DNA of 64,000 nt from Anaerosporobacter mobilis DSM 15930 (GTDB lineage: Bacteria > Bacillota > Clostridia > Lachnospirales > Lachnospiraceae): positions 149,679 to 213,678 of the forward strand of contig NZ_FRCP01000013.1 in NCBI RefSeq assembly GCF_900142955.1. The letters are read 5' to 3'. A program made the position numbers and the translations under genes. Under the pieces are notes generated by a model. That model ran no database searches. It was not told where the DNA came from and saw only the letters and a program-made list of their open reading frames with translations. This document shows, one piece after another, positions 41,990 to 51,841 of the stretch; within the stretch, counting starts at the first letter, position 1; the number at the start of each line of letters is the position of its first letter.

Positions 41990-42872
41990 TCTCTAACCAC
42001 CCTTCATTATCAATAATTGCTGTTCCAATACCACGATTTGTAAAGAATTCTAATAGCAAGCAATGTTCTCTTCTTCCATCAAGGATATGTACCCTTGCAA
42101 CACCATTCCTCACTGCATCTATACAGTTCTTTAATTTCGGAAGCATTCCTCCGCCGATGAAACCATCGTTAATTAATTCATCTGCATGATTAAGTGTAAG
42201 TACTGAGATTAGAGTATCCTTATCATCTGGATTCGTATATACACCTTCGATATCAGTAAGGAAGGCTAATTTCTCTGCACCAATTGCCTGCGCTACTGCA
42301 CATGCAGCATCATCCGCATTAATGTTATAGGTTTGAAAGTTATCATCAATACCAATTGGAGCAATTACAGGAATGAAATCATTCTCTATCAATGTATCGA
42401 TTAATCCTGTATTTACTTCTTTGATATCTCCAACAAATCCGATATCATTACCATTTGGCATTTTCTTATTAACCTTAATGGTTGCACCATCTTTACCACA
42501 CATGCCAACCGCTTTCACACCGATTTGTTCTACCATCTGTACAAGATGTTTGTTGACTTTGTTTAGTACCATCTCGGCGATTTCCATTGTCTCTTCATCG
42601 GTTACACGTAGACCTTCTACGAATGTTGTTTCTTTACCAACTTTATTAAGCCATTTACTAATCTCTTTTCCACCACCATGTACAATGATAGGTTTCATTC
42701 CAATTAACTTAAGAAGTGCTACATCTTTAATAACGTTAGCTTGTAGATTCTCATCTAACATTGCACTTCCTCCATACTTTACTACTACTTTCTTATTATT
42801 AAACTTCTGTATGTACGGTAGAGCCTCAATTAAAGTCTGAGCCTTTATCATTACTTGTTCCATTGTATCCAT
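41982..42872 (-). CDS. argB: Acetylglutamate kinase
   Basis: A 296-residue amino-acid kinase phosphorylating N-acetylglutamate. Typical motifs: VVKYGGSAM (about 28), IIVHGGGKEIS (about 63), NINADDAACAVAQAIGAEKLAFLTDIEGV (about 182-210) and GGMLPKLKNCIDAV (about 240). The N-terminal helix before the kinase core is that of the arginine-sensitive hexameric type, so feedback inhibition by arginine is likely. GGGGGA lies 6 nt before the ATG. It lies 29 bp after argJ. Confidence 0.96.
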   Translation of the reverse strand: MDTMEQVMIKAQTLIEALPYIQKFNNKKVVVKYGGSAMLDENLQANVIKDVALLKLIGMKPIIVHGGGKEISKWLNKVGKETTFVEGLRVTDEETMEIAEMVLNKVNKHLVQMVEQIGVKAVGMCGKDGATIKVNKKMPNGNDIGFVGDIKEVNTGLIDTLIENDFIPVIAPIGIDDNFQTYNINADDAACAVAQAIGAEKLAFLTDIEGVYTNPDDKDTLISVLTLNHADELINDGFIGGGMLPKLKNCIDAVRNGVARVHILDGRREHCLLLEFFTNRGIGTAIIDNEGWLENE

Positions 42873-42901
42873 CTCAATTCCCCCATTCGCATTAGTCTAT
42901 C

Positions 42902-44125
42902 TTATGAACGATAATCCGCGTTTATCTTTATATAATCATAGGTTAAATCACAACCCCATGCAGTCGCCATAGCTTCACCCATCTTCATATCAATGATTGC
43001 ACAAACTTCTTTACCGGATAGAATCTTCGTAGCATATTCTTCGCTATAATCTGCCTCTATGCCGTCTTCAACTAATTTTAATTTACCATCAACACTTTCA
43101 ATGTATAAATCAACCTTCTCTGGGTCAAAATCTACACCCGCATAACCAAGTGCGCATAAGATACGACCCCAGTTTGCATCATTACCATATACAGCTGTCT
43201 TAACTAAACTTGACGTAGCTACAGATTTACTTAAGGTAATCGCTTCTGTTTTAGATACCGCATTGACTACTTTAACTTCTAATAATTTGGTAGCACCTTC
43301 ACCGTCACCAGCCATTTGTTTTGCTAATGCTGTATTCACAACGTTCAATGCCTCTACAAATCTATAATAATTATCATCTTTGGTAGTGATTACTGTGTTC
43401 CCAGCCAGTCCGTTTGCTAATAAGAAACAACTATCATTCGTAGAAGTATCTCCATCAATAGAAATCATATTATATGTACTTTGCACATCCTCATAAAGTG
43501 CTTCTTGTAATAATTCTTTGCTAATTGCGACATCCGAAGTTAGGAACGCAAGCATGGTTCCCATGTTAGGATGAATCATTCCAGAACCTTTTGACATACC
43601 TCCAACCGTTACCGTCTTACCATCAATTTCAAATTGAATGGCTAATTCTTTCTTACATGTATCTGTAGTCATAATCGCTTCTGCTGCCAAAGTTCCAGCT
43701 TCAATTGTAGTTGCTAGCGTGCTTACTAGTTGATTAATTCCATTAAAAACAGGTTCCATATTCAGTTGTTTTCCAATTACACCAGTAGAAGCTGTTAAAA
43801 CCATATCCGCAGTTAGTTTTAATTTCTCTGCTACAGCTTCGGCCATTGCTTTATTATTCTCCATACCCATCGCTCCCGTACATGCATTGGCAATTCCACT
43901 ATTTACAATGATTGCTTGAACACCTTTAGAATTCTTCACAACCTCTTGATCCCAACGAACCGGTGCTGCTTTTACTATGTTTCTTGTAAATGTTCCAGCA
44001 ACGGTGCAAGGTACTTCACTATAGATAAGTGCCATATCTTTGCGGTCTTGATATTTAATTCCTGCAGCTACACTTGCTGCCTGATACCCTTTTGCTGCTG
44101 TAACTCCACCATTAATAATCTTCAT
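42902..44125 (-). CDS. argJ: Bifunctional ornithine acetyltransferase / N-acetylglutamate synthase
   Basis: A 407-residue member of the ArgJ family. It cleaves itself before the Thr of the conserved KGSGMI...H and ATIMTTDT region (here AIMTTDTCKKE, about 178-188). It recycles the acetyl group from N-acetylornithine to glutamate, so the window has a cyclic arginine pathway (argJ, argB, argD). argC, argF and argH are not in the window. First gene of the argJBD operon, or second if the GNAT gene 113 bp upstream is included. Confidence 0.95.
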   Translation of the reverse strand: MKIINGGVTAAKGYQAASVAAGIKYQDRKDMALIYSEVPCTVAGTFTRNIVKAAPVRWDQEVVKNSKGVQAIIVNSGIANACTGAMGMENNKAMAEAVAEKLKLTADMVLTASTGVIGKQLNMEPVFNGINQLVSTLATTIEAGTLAAEAIMTTDTCKKELAIQFEIDGKTVTVGGMSKGSGMIHPNMGTMLAFLTSDVAISKELLQEALYEDVQSTYNMISIDGDTSTNDSCFLLANGLAGNTVITTKDDNYYRFVEALNVVNTALAKQMAGDGEGATKLLEVKVVNAVSKTEAITLSKSVATSSLVKTAVYGNDANWGRILCALGYAGVDFDPEKVDLYIESVDGKLKLVEDGIEADYSEEYATKILSGKEVCAIIDMKMGEAMATAWGCDLTYDYIKINADYRS

Positions 44126-44238
44126 ACTTTTTACCCTGCCACTTACTATTGTGGCTTCCCTTTCTTTTATTTACTGGTTAGAGTGTCAAAAGCCTCTCGT
44201 AAAACTTGCCTTCATCAATTTGCACATATAAAACTTAT

Positions 44239-44676
44239 TTAGATAACTGTTATCTGATCTTCTCTAATCGTATAATCGTAATTATTAAGATCACTTCTAA
44301 ATTTCCACCCTAGTTCATTCCAGAAGGTATTCCCTACCTCATTCTGTGTGAACGCAACCAAATTAACTTTATTAATTCCCTCTTCTTTCAAAGCATTCAC
44401 TGCTGCCCCAACCATCTCATGTCCAATTCCACGATTCCTATGACCGTTATGTACACATACATGATAGAAACACCCTTGTCGTCCATCGTGACCACATAGA
44501 ATTGCACCTATAATCTCATGCTCTTCTTCATATACTACACTGGTGTTTGGATTTCTTTCTAGGAATCTTTTAATACCTTCACGAGAATCATCTAAGCTAC
44601 GAATAGCAAATCCTTCAATTGTCGTCCATAACTTATAGACGTTATCATAATCATCAATTGTCATTTTTCTAATCAT
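44239..44676 (-). CDS. GNAT-family N-acetyltransferase (YpeA-like)
   Basis: A 145-residue acetyltransferase with the acetyl-CoA-binding motif NRGIGHEMVGAAV (about 90) and CVHNGHR before it. The N-terminus (MIRKMTIDDYDNVYKLWTTIEGF) resembles YpeA-type proteins. The frame opens at a TTG (44688), but the ATG at 44676 has GGAG 6 nt upstream. Position between argG and argJ raises the possibility of an auxiliary N-acetylglutamate-forming role, but nothing in the sequence demands it. Confidence 0.85.
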   Translation of the reverse strand: MIRKMTIDDYDNVYKLWTTIEGFAIRSLDDSREGIKRFLERNPNTSVVYEEEHEIIGAILCGHDGRQGCFYHVCVHNGHRNRGIGHEMVGAAVNALKEEGINKVNLVAFTQNEVGNTFWNELGWKFRSDLNNYDYTIREDQITVI

Positions 44677-44897
44677 TCCATTCTCCAATCAGCTGAGCAG
44701 TACTAAGTTTTTATAATTATACATCTCTATTGAATTTTATGCAAGTATGTATTTCTTATTTTTTTCCATTTAAGAATTCGGTACTGTAATAATATGAAAC
44801 CACATTATATATAGAAAACGCTATACTTCTGTGATTAGTTCCTACCTATAGTTCCTAATTCAATTCCAGATTTCTTAAATATTTTTATATTTTACGC

Positions 44898-44926
44898 TTG
44901 CATAATATTAACAAGTGTTGTATATT
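44898..44926 (+). promoter_or_regulatory. Promoter of argG with structured leader
   Basis: TTGCAT (44898-44903), 17 bp, TATATT (44921-44926). The region CTTGCATAATATTAACAAG and the following TATATTTATAATATG look loosely like ArgR boxes. The leader contains AACGTA/TACGTT (44943-44993) around AACTC-TTTC-GAGTT, a possible attenuator-like hairpin. Confidence 0.45.
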
Positions 44927-45063
44927 TATAATATGTTCAAGAAACGTATCTGTTCCGTTATTTAACTCTTTCGAGTTTTTGAATTGTTACGTTATAAGAA
45001 ATGTATTTTTAAAAAATAGAGACGCGTATACATAAAGCCGCACATATTTAGGAGGTATATTAA

Positions 45064-46287
45064 ATGAAAGAAAAAGTTATCTTAGCTTATTCAGGTGGTT
45101 TAGACACTACAGCAATTATCCCATGGTTACAAGAAAATTACGATTATGATGTTGTTTGTTGTTGCATCGATGTTGGTCAAGGTAATGAACTTGACGGATT
45201 GGAAGAAAGAGCAAAAGCTTCTGGTGCTGTTAAATTATACATAGAAAATGTAATCGACGAATTCTGTGATGAATACATGATGCCTTGTGTAAAGGCGAAT
45301 GCCATCTATGAAAACAAGTATTTACTTGGTACTTCAATGGCTCGTCCAGTTATCGCTAAGAGATTAGTTGAAATTGCTAGAAAAGAAGGTGCTACTGCTA
45401 TCTGTCATGGTGCTACTGGTAAAGGTAATGACCAAGTGCGTTTTGAACTTGGAATTAAAGCTCTTGCTCCAGACTTAAAGATTATCGCTCCTTGGAGATG
45501 TACAGATACTTGGAATATGCAATCCCGTGAAGATGAAATTGCTTACTGTAAAGCACATGGTATTGACTTACCTTTCTCAGCAAGCAACAGCTACAGCCGT
45601 GATAGAAACTTATGGCACATTAGCCATGAAGGTCTTGAACTCGAAGACCCAGCACAGGCTCCTAACTACGATCACTTATTAGTTCTTGGTGTTTCTCCAG
45701 AGAAAGCTCCAGATGAAGGTGAAATTGTTACAATGACATTCGAAAAGGGTGTTCCTACTTTACTTAATGGAGAAAAATTAAAAGTATCTGAAATCCTTAC
45801 TAAGTTAAATGAACTTGGTGGAAAACATGGTGTTGGTATTATCGATATCGTTGAAAACCGTGTTGTTGGTATGAAGTCACGTGGTGTTTATGAAACTCCA
45901 GGTGGAACAATCCTTATGGAAGCTCATCAACAATTAGAAGAGTTAATTCTTGACCGTGATACCTACACTGCTAAGAAAGATATGGGTAACAAGTTCGCTG
46001 ATATCGTATATGAAGGAAAATGGTTTACTCCTCTTCGTGAAGCAGTTCAGGCTTTCATCGAGACGACTCAACAATATGTAACGGGTGAAGTGAAATTCAA
46101 ACTATACAAAGGTAACATCATTAAGATGGGAACAACTTCTCCATATTCGCTATACAATGAAAGTATCGCTTCTTTCACAACTGGTGATTTATACGACCAC
46201 CATGATGCAGAAGGCTTCATCAACTTATTCGGTCTTTCATTAAAGGTTCGTGCTATGATGATGGCAGAAGCTGAAAAGAATAAATAA
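45064..46287 (+). CDS. argG: Argininosuccinate synthase
   Basis: A 407-residue enzyme joining citrulline and aspartate with ATP. The N-terminal pyrophosphatase-type loop AYSGGLDTT (about 8-16), CHGATGKGNDQVRFE (about 118-132) and YSRDRNLWHISHEG are diagnostic. AGGAGG lies 7 nt before the ATG. Codon use is visibly biased to preferred codons, suggesting strong expression. It is divergent from the argJBD side and followed by a good terminator. Confidence 0.97.
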   Translation: MKEKVILAYSGGLDTTAIIPWLQENYDYDVVCCCIDVGQGNELDGLEERAKASGAVKLYIENVIDEFCDEYMMPCVKANAIYENKYLLGTSMARPVIAKRLVEIARKEGATAICHGATGKGNDQVRFELGIKALAPDLKIIAPWRCTDTWNMQSREDEIAYCKAHGIDLPFSASNSYSRDRNLWHISHEGLELEDPAQAPNYDHLLVLGVSPEKAPDEGEIVTMTFEKGVPTLLNGEKLKVSEILTKLNELGGKHGVGIIDIVENRVVGMKSRGVYETPGGTILMEAHQQLEELILDRDTYTAKKDMGNKFADIVYEGKWFTPLREAVQAFIETTQQYVTGEVKFKLYKGNIIKMGTTSPYSLYNESIASFTTGDLYDHHDAEGFINLFGLSLKVRAMMMAEAEKNK

Positions 46288-46316
46288 ATTAATTTGGATA
46301 AAGAAATATATAAAGA

Positions 46317-46342
46317 AAAGGAGCTTACAAAGCTCCTTTCTT
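46317..46342 (+). terminator. Terminator of argG
   Basis: AAAGGAGCTT-ACA-AAGCTCCTTT followed by CTTTAT. Confidence 0.85.
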
Positions 46343-46427
46343 TATATTCTTCAATACATCTACATTTGCTCATTATCAAGTTATCAATATTTATGATTCT
46401 ATTACTCACTCTCCAACAATGCTTAAA

Positions 46428-47195
46428 CTAACTAGTTCTTCTATTCTTCCTTAAAGCTAGAAACAACACAAGACCCGATACCGCAGCTAAGAAAATCATG
46501 GACTGTATAAACGGAACAAAATTATAACTTCCACCTTGCCAGAATCCTGCAAAATCTTCACTAATATAACTCATTGGGAATAGATATGCGATAAAACGAA
46601 GTACTTTTGGTAATTGACTTGGCATCACTCCAAACATTCCACAAAGTATCATGATTCCAAAGTAAAACGCCATTGTAATCGCATAGGTTGGACCAAACTT
46701 CTTAAAATACAAGGCAATCCCATGTGCTAACAAGAATAAGATACATACTAGCAGATACAGGCTAACAATCAAGATTAACGCTGATTTCACTGCTGGAACT
46801 GGAATATCAAGTACAGCATAATCCACTACAGTAAAGAGTATTAATGAGATTGTCATTACAGCCAAATAACATACCATCTTCACAAGAAGTAACGTCTTAT
46901 CGCTATATCCAAACATCTTCATCCGAAACGGAATGTTCTTCTCTAACTCTTGTGAATAAGTCGCCGCATAACCAATTAATACAGTCGCCATTGGAATAAT
47001 TAGACTCATCGTAATAAATACACCTGTCTTAGTTTCTGCTAACATACTCTCCGGTACTCCTTGTAGGAAGACCTTTACTGTAAGAATTGACATAATGATT
47101 GGGAATAAGATACCGAATACAAGAATAAATACATTCCCCAAGGTATTACGTAACTCATATATAAACAACTTCTGATTCCATCTCTTAGTAGGCAT
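46428..47195 (-). CDS. ABC-2 type transporter permease
   Basis: A 255-residue protein starting MPTKRWNQKLFIYELRNTLGN with six transmembrane segments of the ABC-2 family, used in export of drugs, peptides or polysaccharides. GGAGGTGG lies 5 nt before the ATG at 47195; the frame extends to 47276 within the ATPase gene. Its start overlaps the last 11 bases of the ATPase gene. Last gene of a regulator-kinase-ATPase-permease operon, an arrangement common for antibiotic-peptide sensing and resistance (inference). Confidence 0.88.
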   Translation of the reverse strand: MPTKRWNQKLFIYELRNTLGNVFILVFGILFPIIMSILTVKVFLQGVPESMLAETKTGVFITMSLIIPMATVLIGYAATYSQELEKNIPFRMKMFGYSDKTLLLVKMVCYLAVMTISLILFTVVDYAVLDIPVPAVKSALILIVSLYLLVCILFLLAHGIALYFKKFGPTYAITMAFYFGIMILCGMFGVMPSQLPKVLRFIAYLFPMSYISEDFAGFWQGGSYNFVPFIQSMIFLAAVSGLVLFLALRKNRRTS

Positions 47196-48054
47196 GTTTT
47201 CCACCTCCCTGCAATGCATTAATGGACATAATTTCAATGTCACGATTACTTCTCTTGAAATTAATATCATGTTCAATAAGGTTTTGCATTATTGCAATCT
47301 CAGCCTTCTCATTCTGACACACAAGTGCAATAAGATGTTCTGGTGCTGCAATCGTATCATACCCTTTGGTTATCTCTTGATTACCTGGTGTATTATCAAG
47401 AATAATGATTGCATGCTGACAGTATTTACGGAACAATTCTTCTTTCGTTCCAAAATCAATAACTTTACCTTCATCTAATATGAGTATCTTATTCACAAAA
47501 TGATCTAATTCCTCATAATAATGCGATACCATACAGATGGTTGCACCTTTATCCTGATACCATTCTTGTAACTTATGAATCAATTGCTGCCTTGTTTCAA
47601 AATCAAGTCCGGAGGTAACTTCATCAAAGAATGTTAATTTAGCATCTTGTAGTAACACTAATATAATAGTCATTCTCTGCTTCTGTCCACCAGACAGTGC
47701 ACTAAACTTTTTATTCAAACAACCGCCCATATCAAAGAACTGAATCAAATCTTGTAGCTTCTTCTCTTTCTTAATACTTTTATTCAGTACTCCTTCAATA
47801 ATATATCGAATTGGCATACTATCTACATAATTATTCTCTTGAAGATGAACTGCCATCTCGTCTTGTCTAAGACTTGTTGTAATACTTCCCTTGTACGGAG
47901 TAACCCCTAATATTGATTTAACAAGTGTTGTCTTCCCAGCTCCATTAGAACCGATAATTCCGATTCGATCTCCCTCGTCGAATGTAAGTGAATCCGTTAT
48001 CGATAACGCTACTTTATCACCATATGCTACACGCAAATTATTAATCGTAACCAT
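47185..48054 (-). CDS. ABC transporter ATP-binding protein
   Basis: A 289-residue ATPase with Walker A GSNGAGKTT, signature LSGGQKQR, Walker B LTFFDEVTSGLD and H-loop VSHYYE. In Walker B the usual DEPT reads DEVT. About 80 residues beyond the ATPase core form an accessory C-terminal domain, as in CcmA/BcrA-type exporters. The start at 48054 (MVTINNLRV) has GGTG upstream; the frame to 48108 lacks one. It is coupled by overlap to the ABC-2 permease and lies 74 bp after the sensor kinase gene. Confidence 0.9.
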   Translation of the reverse strand: MVTINNLRVAYGDKVALSITDSLTFDEGDRIGIIGSNGAGKTTLVKSILGVTPYKGSITTSLRQDEMAVHLQENNYVDSMPIRYIIEGVLNKSIKKEKKLQDLIQFFDMGGCLNKKFSALSGGQKQRMTIILVLLQDAKLTFFDEVTSGLDFETRQQLIHKLQEWYQDKGATICMVSHYYEELDHFVNKILILDEGKVIDFGTKEELFRKYCQHAIIILDNTPGNQEITKGYDTIAAPEHLIALVCQNEKAEIAIMQNLIEHDINFKRSNRDIEIMSINALQGGGKHAY

Positions 48055-48128
48055 TTTAATCACCACGCCCCTTCCATATATAGTATAGCATCTCCATATG
48101 AATTTCATATGAAGACGCTATGTAGATG

Positions 48129-49706
48129 TTATATGAATTTAAGTGTGGCCTCTACTCCGCCAGCCACATTATTAACTTTCACCTGGTATCCAAATAGCTT
48201 ACAATAGTAGTGAACAACATAGAGACCAAGTCCATGTCCTTTTTCTTTTGTTTCACTTGATACAAAAGGTTCGAAGATATTAGGAAGTAATTCTAGAGGA
48301 ATTCCTTCGTTCTTGTTATGAATATATAACGTATTATTTTCTAAGGTTATACAAATCTTAGTATTACAATCTGCATATTTAACCGCATTGGATACGAGAT
48401 TATCGATGATCTTATAGAGAATCTCCCCATCCGCTTTTACACAAACTGGCATAATCTTTTGTTCTATCCTTAGATTCTTTTCTTCCAATTGAATGAGATA
48501 GCTAGCCTGACATGCTACAAGAATCTCCTCCACTTTGATAAGCTCTACCTTCATGTTACCTTCACAGTGACTTAAGTACAAAATATCTTCAACCATCCTC
48601 TGCATAGATTTCAACTGCTCTTTTACCTTTGGCAGATATGTTTCGCTATTGCTATATTTCCCAACCTTTTGAATCATTCCATCGACAAGTAACAATGCCG
48701 CTGCAATTGGTGTTTTTAACTGATGTGAAGATGCACGTAAGAATACTTCTTGCCTCTCATTCTGTTCTTGTAACAAGAGATTGGACTTCTCAAGCTCTTG
48801 GTAGTTTTGATTTAACTGTTCATATAAAGCATTCAAACTCTGACTTAATAATGCAATCTCGTCTTCTCCTGCTGCAATTTCTTTTTCCTTTTCTAGGTTT
48901 CCTGTCTTCTTAACATAATCTGCATGATAAGCAAGTTTTTGTATTGGATTAATAATTCTCCTAGCAAAACCCTGAGTAGCAAGTAGAATCACTAGAATAG
49001 TTACAACAATAATCATGGGTAAACTCTGTAATACCACAGGCCGAATCTCTGACATTCTTGGTGTCATAACCGGAAGTAATGTGATTAATGTCCTTCCGTT
49101 TTTGATACTACAAGCTACATAGGAAGTATAGTAATTGGAACCATCTGTTCCATCCCACTGGCACACGACTAAGTCCTCCCCTACTAACGTGTACTTTTCA
49201 GAAACTTGTGTAAATTCATTCGTATCGATTACTTGCAATCCCTCAATATGTATTGGTAATTCCTTGTTCTCTGTACAAGCTTTCTTTATTAACTGCACTA
49301 TGTACTCAAAGTTGAAATCAAACTTCTGCTTCGCAATCTCATCTACATCAAAATCTCCTTCATTTGCTGCTAATAGTTTCTCACGGGTATCATGAAACAG
49401 CTCAAGTAATTGACTATCATCTATCACCACTTCCATAGATAGGTATGTATTATATACGAAGATTGAATCTCCTTCTTCTGGTATAGAGAAGGAAAACGTT
49501 CCTGTAGGATTACTTGTTTTTATAGAATCATAATTCTGGTCCCTTATAAAATGTTTCTGTACACGAACTATTTCATCGAAATAATTCTTCTTCATACGAT
49601 CTACATAAAGAGAGGGTAACATGAATATAAAATATCCGATAATTAGAGAAATCAACAATGTAACAAGAGTGATACTATATAGGAATGTTTTTTTCGATAG
49701 ATTCAA
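48129..49706 (-). CDS. Sensor histidine kinase
   Basis: A 525-residue kinase: membrane segment about 8-30, an extracellular domain of about 200 residues, a second membrane segment (about 232-252), HAMP, a coiled coil (about 300-320), HisKA with His in RASSHQLKTP (about 330), and HATPase with NLVSNAVKY and KGHGLGLYVVH. It starts at TTG 49706, which overlaps the TGA stop of the response regulator (TTGA) and has GGGGGAGGG 6 nt upstream. With the ABC genes below, it likely forms a stress or peptide-sensing unit. Confidence 0.9.
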   Translation of the reverse strand: MNLSKKTFLYSITLVTLLISLIIGYFIFMLPSLYVDRMKKNYFDEIVRVQKHFIRDQNYDSIKTSNPTGTFSFSIPEEGDSIFVYNTYLSMEVVIDDSQLLELFHDTREKLLAANEGDFDVDEIAKQKFDFNFEYIVQLIKKACTENKELPIHIEGLQVIDTNEFTQVSEKYTLVGEDLVVCQWDGTDGSNYYTSYVACSIKNGRTLITLLPVMTPRMSEIRPVVLQSLPMIIVVTILVILLATQGFARRIINPIQKLAYHADYVKKTGNLEKEKEIAAGEDEIALLSQSLNALYEQLNQNYQELEKSNLLLQEQNERQEVFLRASSHQLKTPIAAALLLVDGMIQKVGKYSNSETYLPKVKEQLKSMQRMVEDILYLSHCEGNMKVELIKVEEILVACQASYLIQLEEKNLRIEQKIMPVCVKADGEILYKIIDNLVSNAVKYADCNTKICITLENNTLYIHNKNEGIPLELLPNIFEPFVSSETKEKGHGLGLYVVHYYCKLFGYQVKVNNVAGGVEATLKFI

Positions 49707-50377
49707 TTATTTCCCTCCCCCTTATTGAATTGATACCCTACTCCAATAATTGTTTTGATATAATTATCTGGGAGCTTTTTTCTAAGATTCTTTACATGTG
49801 CATCAATAATTCGGTCATTTACAAACGTATCTTCATGAAAGATTCGTTCAATCAACTGTTCTCGGTTGAAAACTCGACTTGGTTCACCCGCGAGTGTCTT
49901 CAGTAATAGAAACTCACTTACCGTAAGATATAAGGATTCATTCTTATAGAATGCTTGATAAGCATCTGCATCAATTAATAATTCATTATTACTTGTGGAT
50001 TTACGACTCGTTTGACCAATACGATGTAGAACAGTTTCAATTCTTTTAATTAATAGAATCGGTGAGAATGGTTTTACTATATAGTCATCTGCGAAGAGGT
50101 TGAATGCTTTCACCTGTGTTTGTTCATCCTCTAATGCAGTCAGCATAATGACAGCCATATCCGGATGTTTTTCACGTATATATGCTAATACCTCCATACC
50201 ATTAATTGTTGGAACCATGATATCTAACACCGCTACCTGAAACACTTCTTCGTCAATCACATGTATAGCCTCTTTCCCATCGCTTACAGCAAAAACTTCA
50301 TATCCAGCAATCTTAAAATACTCTGTTGTTACTTCCCTAATCGTAGGTTCATCTTCTAAAAACAATATACGTGCCAT
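49703..50377 (-). CDS. Response regulator, OmpR family
   Basis: A 224-residue regulator with receiver residues DEP and phospho-acceptor Asp in VAVLDIMVPT (about 49), KPF (about 98), and a winged-helix output domain (about 130-220: FNREQLIERIFHED, then DAHVKNLRKKL). ATG at 50377 is preceded by GAAGAGGGA. First gene of the operon that continues with its kinase and an ABC-2 exporter. Confidence 0.92.
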   Translation of the reverse strand: MARILFLEDEPTIREVTTEYFKIAGYEVFAVSDGKEAIHVIDEEVFQVAVLDIMVPTINGMEVLAYIREKHPDMAVIMLTALEDEQTQVKAFNLFADDYIVKPFSPILLIKRIETVLHRIGQTSRKSTSNNELLIDADAYQAFYKNESLYLTVSEFLLLKTLAGEPSRVFNREQLIERIFHEDTFVNDRIIDAHVKNLRKKLPDNYIKTIIGVGYQFNKGEGNN

Positions 50378-50459
50378 TCCCTCTTCCCTTCCTACTTTTA
50401 CCACTCATTTTGCCAAGATTGTAGCATATTTTTTAAATATGGTCAAACCTAAATATAAA

Positions 50460-50498
50460 AAATATCCCTCAAAAGTAGTTCCCTTTTGAGAGATATTT
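50460..50498. terminator. Bidirectional terminator
   Basis: AAATATCCCTCAAAAG pairs with CTTTTGAGAGATATTT (50483-50498), flanked by A- and T-rich runs on both sides. It separates maf from the downstream regulator operon. Confidence 0.75.
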
Positions 50499-50518
50499 TT
50501 TATTAACTTATAGCCTAT

Positions 50519-51115
50519 CTAATTGGCAAGTACGCCTTCTTCTAACAAGACATCATATAGTCTTGATATTGGAAGCCCTACTACGTTATAATAATCGCCA
50601 TCTAACTTCTTAATATGCACTGCAAATCTACCTTGAACTGCATAAGCTCCCGCTTTATCCATAGGTTCTTTTGTTGCGACATACGCTTCAATCTGCTCTT
50701 CACTCATGGCATTCACATAAACTTTTGTCTCAACAGCAAAGTTGATTTCCTTGTCACATATAGAACCATCTTCTGCTGCCATCTTGATGATTATAGAAAC
50801 ACCAGTAAACACTTCATGAACATCATCTTGCAATAACTGTAACATTAGCTTTGCATCTTCTTCGTTCTTTGGTTTTCCCATAATCTGATTATTGTAAGCT
50901 ACAATCGTATCACAACCAATAATCACGTCATGTATCTTTGCATTCTCTGCAACATCATTTGCTTTCATTGATGCTAAGCCCTTAACTATATTCACAGGCT
51001 CATTCTCCGTAATAACTTCTTCCTTATTACTAGCTTGCACTGTGAATGGAATTCCTACTTGTTCTAAGATTTCTTTTCTTCTGGGTGATCCTGATGCTAA
51101 AATTATATTGTACAT
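50519..51115 (-). CDS. maf: Maf-family nucleotide pyrophosphatase
   Basis: A 198-residue Maf/HAM1-fold protein with the family start ILASGSPRRKEIL, the catalytic Asp region GCDTIV and MGKP, and the C-terminal NVVGLPI. Maf proteins hydrolyse non-canonical or canonical NTPs (dTTP, UTP, m5UTP) and are linked to septum arrest. ATG at 51115 has GGAGG 6 nt upstream; the ATG at 51121 touches that site and is less likely. Confidence 0.93.
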   Translation of the reverse strand: MYNIILASGSPRRKEILEQVGIPFTVQASNKEEVITENEPVNIVKGLASMKANDVAENAKIHDVIIGCDTIVAYNNQIMGKPKNEEDAKLMLQLLQDDVHEVFTGVSIIIKMAAEDGSICDKEINFAVETKVYVNAMSEEQIEAYVATKEPMDKAGAYAVQGRFAVHIKKLDGDYYNVVGLPISRLYDVLLEEGVLAN

Positions 51116-51167
51116 ATTCATCCTCCGTTTACATGGTCAAAAGTGGTGCATTTGACCTGTTCTTATT

Positions 51168-51794
51168 CTACCAATTTCTACGCAACAATTCTGGCTCTTG
51201 CTCAAGATGTGCATAATCATTAAATCGCTCTAGATATAAACGATTTCTTTCTCTATGATAGACCAATTGAGTAATACTTGTATTCTCTAGGCTAAGACCA
51301 AATTGTAACTTGTTTGCTTGATCTATTCCTAATACCCCTGCTACTAAAGAACGAATTGTACCACCATGTGTTACGATTGCCACATTCTTATAGTCTGTGC
51401 AAATTATCTCATTTAATACATGCTTTGCACGGTTCCATACATCTGCTCCACATTCTCCTGATGGGAAAGCTAGATCACTAGTCATGGCAGATCTTTCTTT
51501 TAAAAAATCACCATATCGATCCTGATTATAAGAATCTGTATTTCCTTCTAAATCACCAAAATCAATCTCTCTTAACTCCTCACGGATTTCATGATTCACG
51601 TGAAGATGTGTATTCGCAATCTCTGCTGTCTCTTTTGCACGATAATAATGACTTGAATATAACGCCTCTATTTGGTAATTGGCAAGACGTTTTCCAAGTA
51701 AATCAGCTTGCTTTCGTCCTACTACTGATAACTCCACATTCACATTGCATAATTTACTGTTTTGTCTTGCGTGTCTTATAAGATATATGTTCAT
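51168..51794 (-). CDS. Histidine phosphatase family protein
   Basis: A 208-residue phosphoglycerate-mutase-like phosphatase with the catalytic RHG-type motif as IRHAR (His8), the second-half REIDFGDLEG motif (about 80) and the second catalytic His in VTHGGTIR (about 150). AGGAGG lies 5 nt before the ATG at 51794. Substrate unknown; relatives act on phosphosugars, alpha-ribazole phosphate or phosphoproteins. It lies between maf and the M23 peptidase gene on the same strand with short gaps. Confidence 0.9.
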   Translation of the reverse strand: MNIYLIRHARQNSKLCNVNVELSVVGRKQADLLGKRLANYQIEALYSSHYYRAKETAEIANTHLHVNHEIREELREIDFGDLEGNTDSYNQDRYGDFLKERSAMTSDLAFPSGECGADVWNRAKHVLNEIICTDYKNVAIVTHGGTIRSLVAGVLGIDQANKLQFGLSLENTSITQLVYHRERNRLYLERFNDYAHLEQEPELLRRNW

Positions 51795-51841
51795 TGTATC
51801 CTCCTGCATATGGCAGTGTGTTTTATCTCTATATGAATCTG

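Noticed and set aside
42373..42840. 155-codon plus-strand open frame opposite argB
   Set aside because: Shadow of a highly conserved gene in the complementary frame.
44941..45060. T-box or other known riboswitch before argG
   Set aside because: Inverted repeats are present but the T-box consensus and a clear terminator/antiterminator pair are not.
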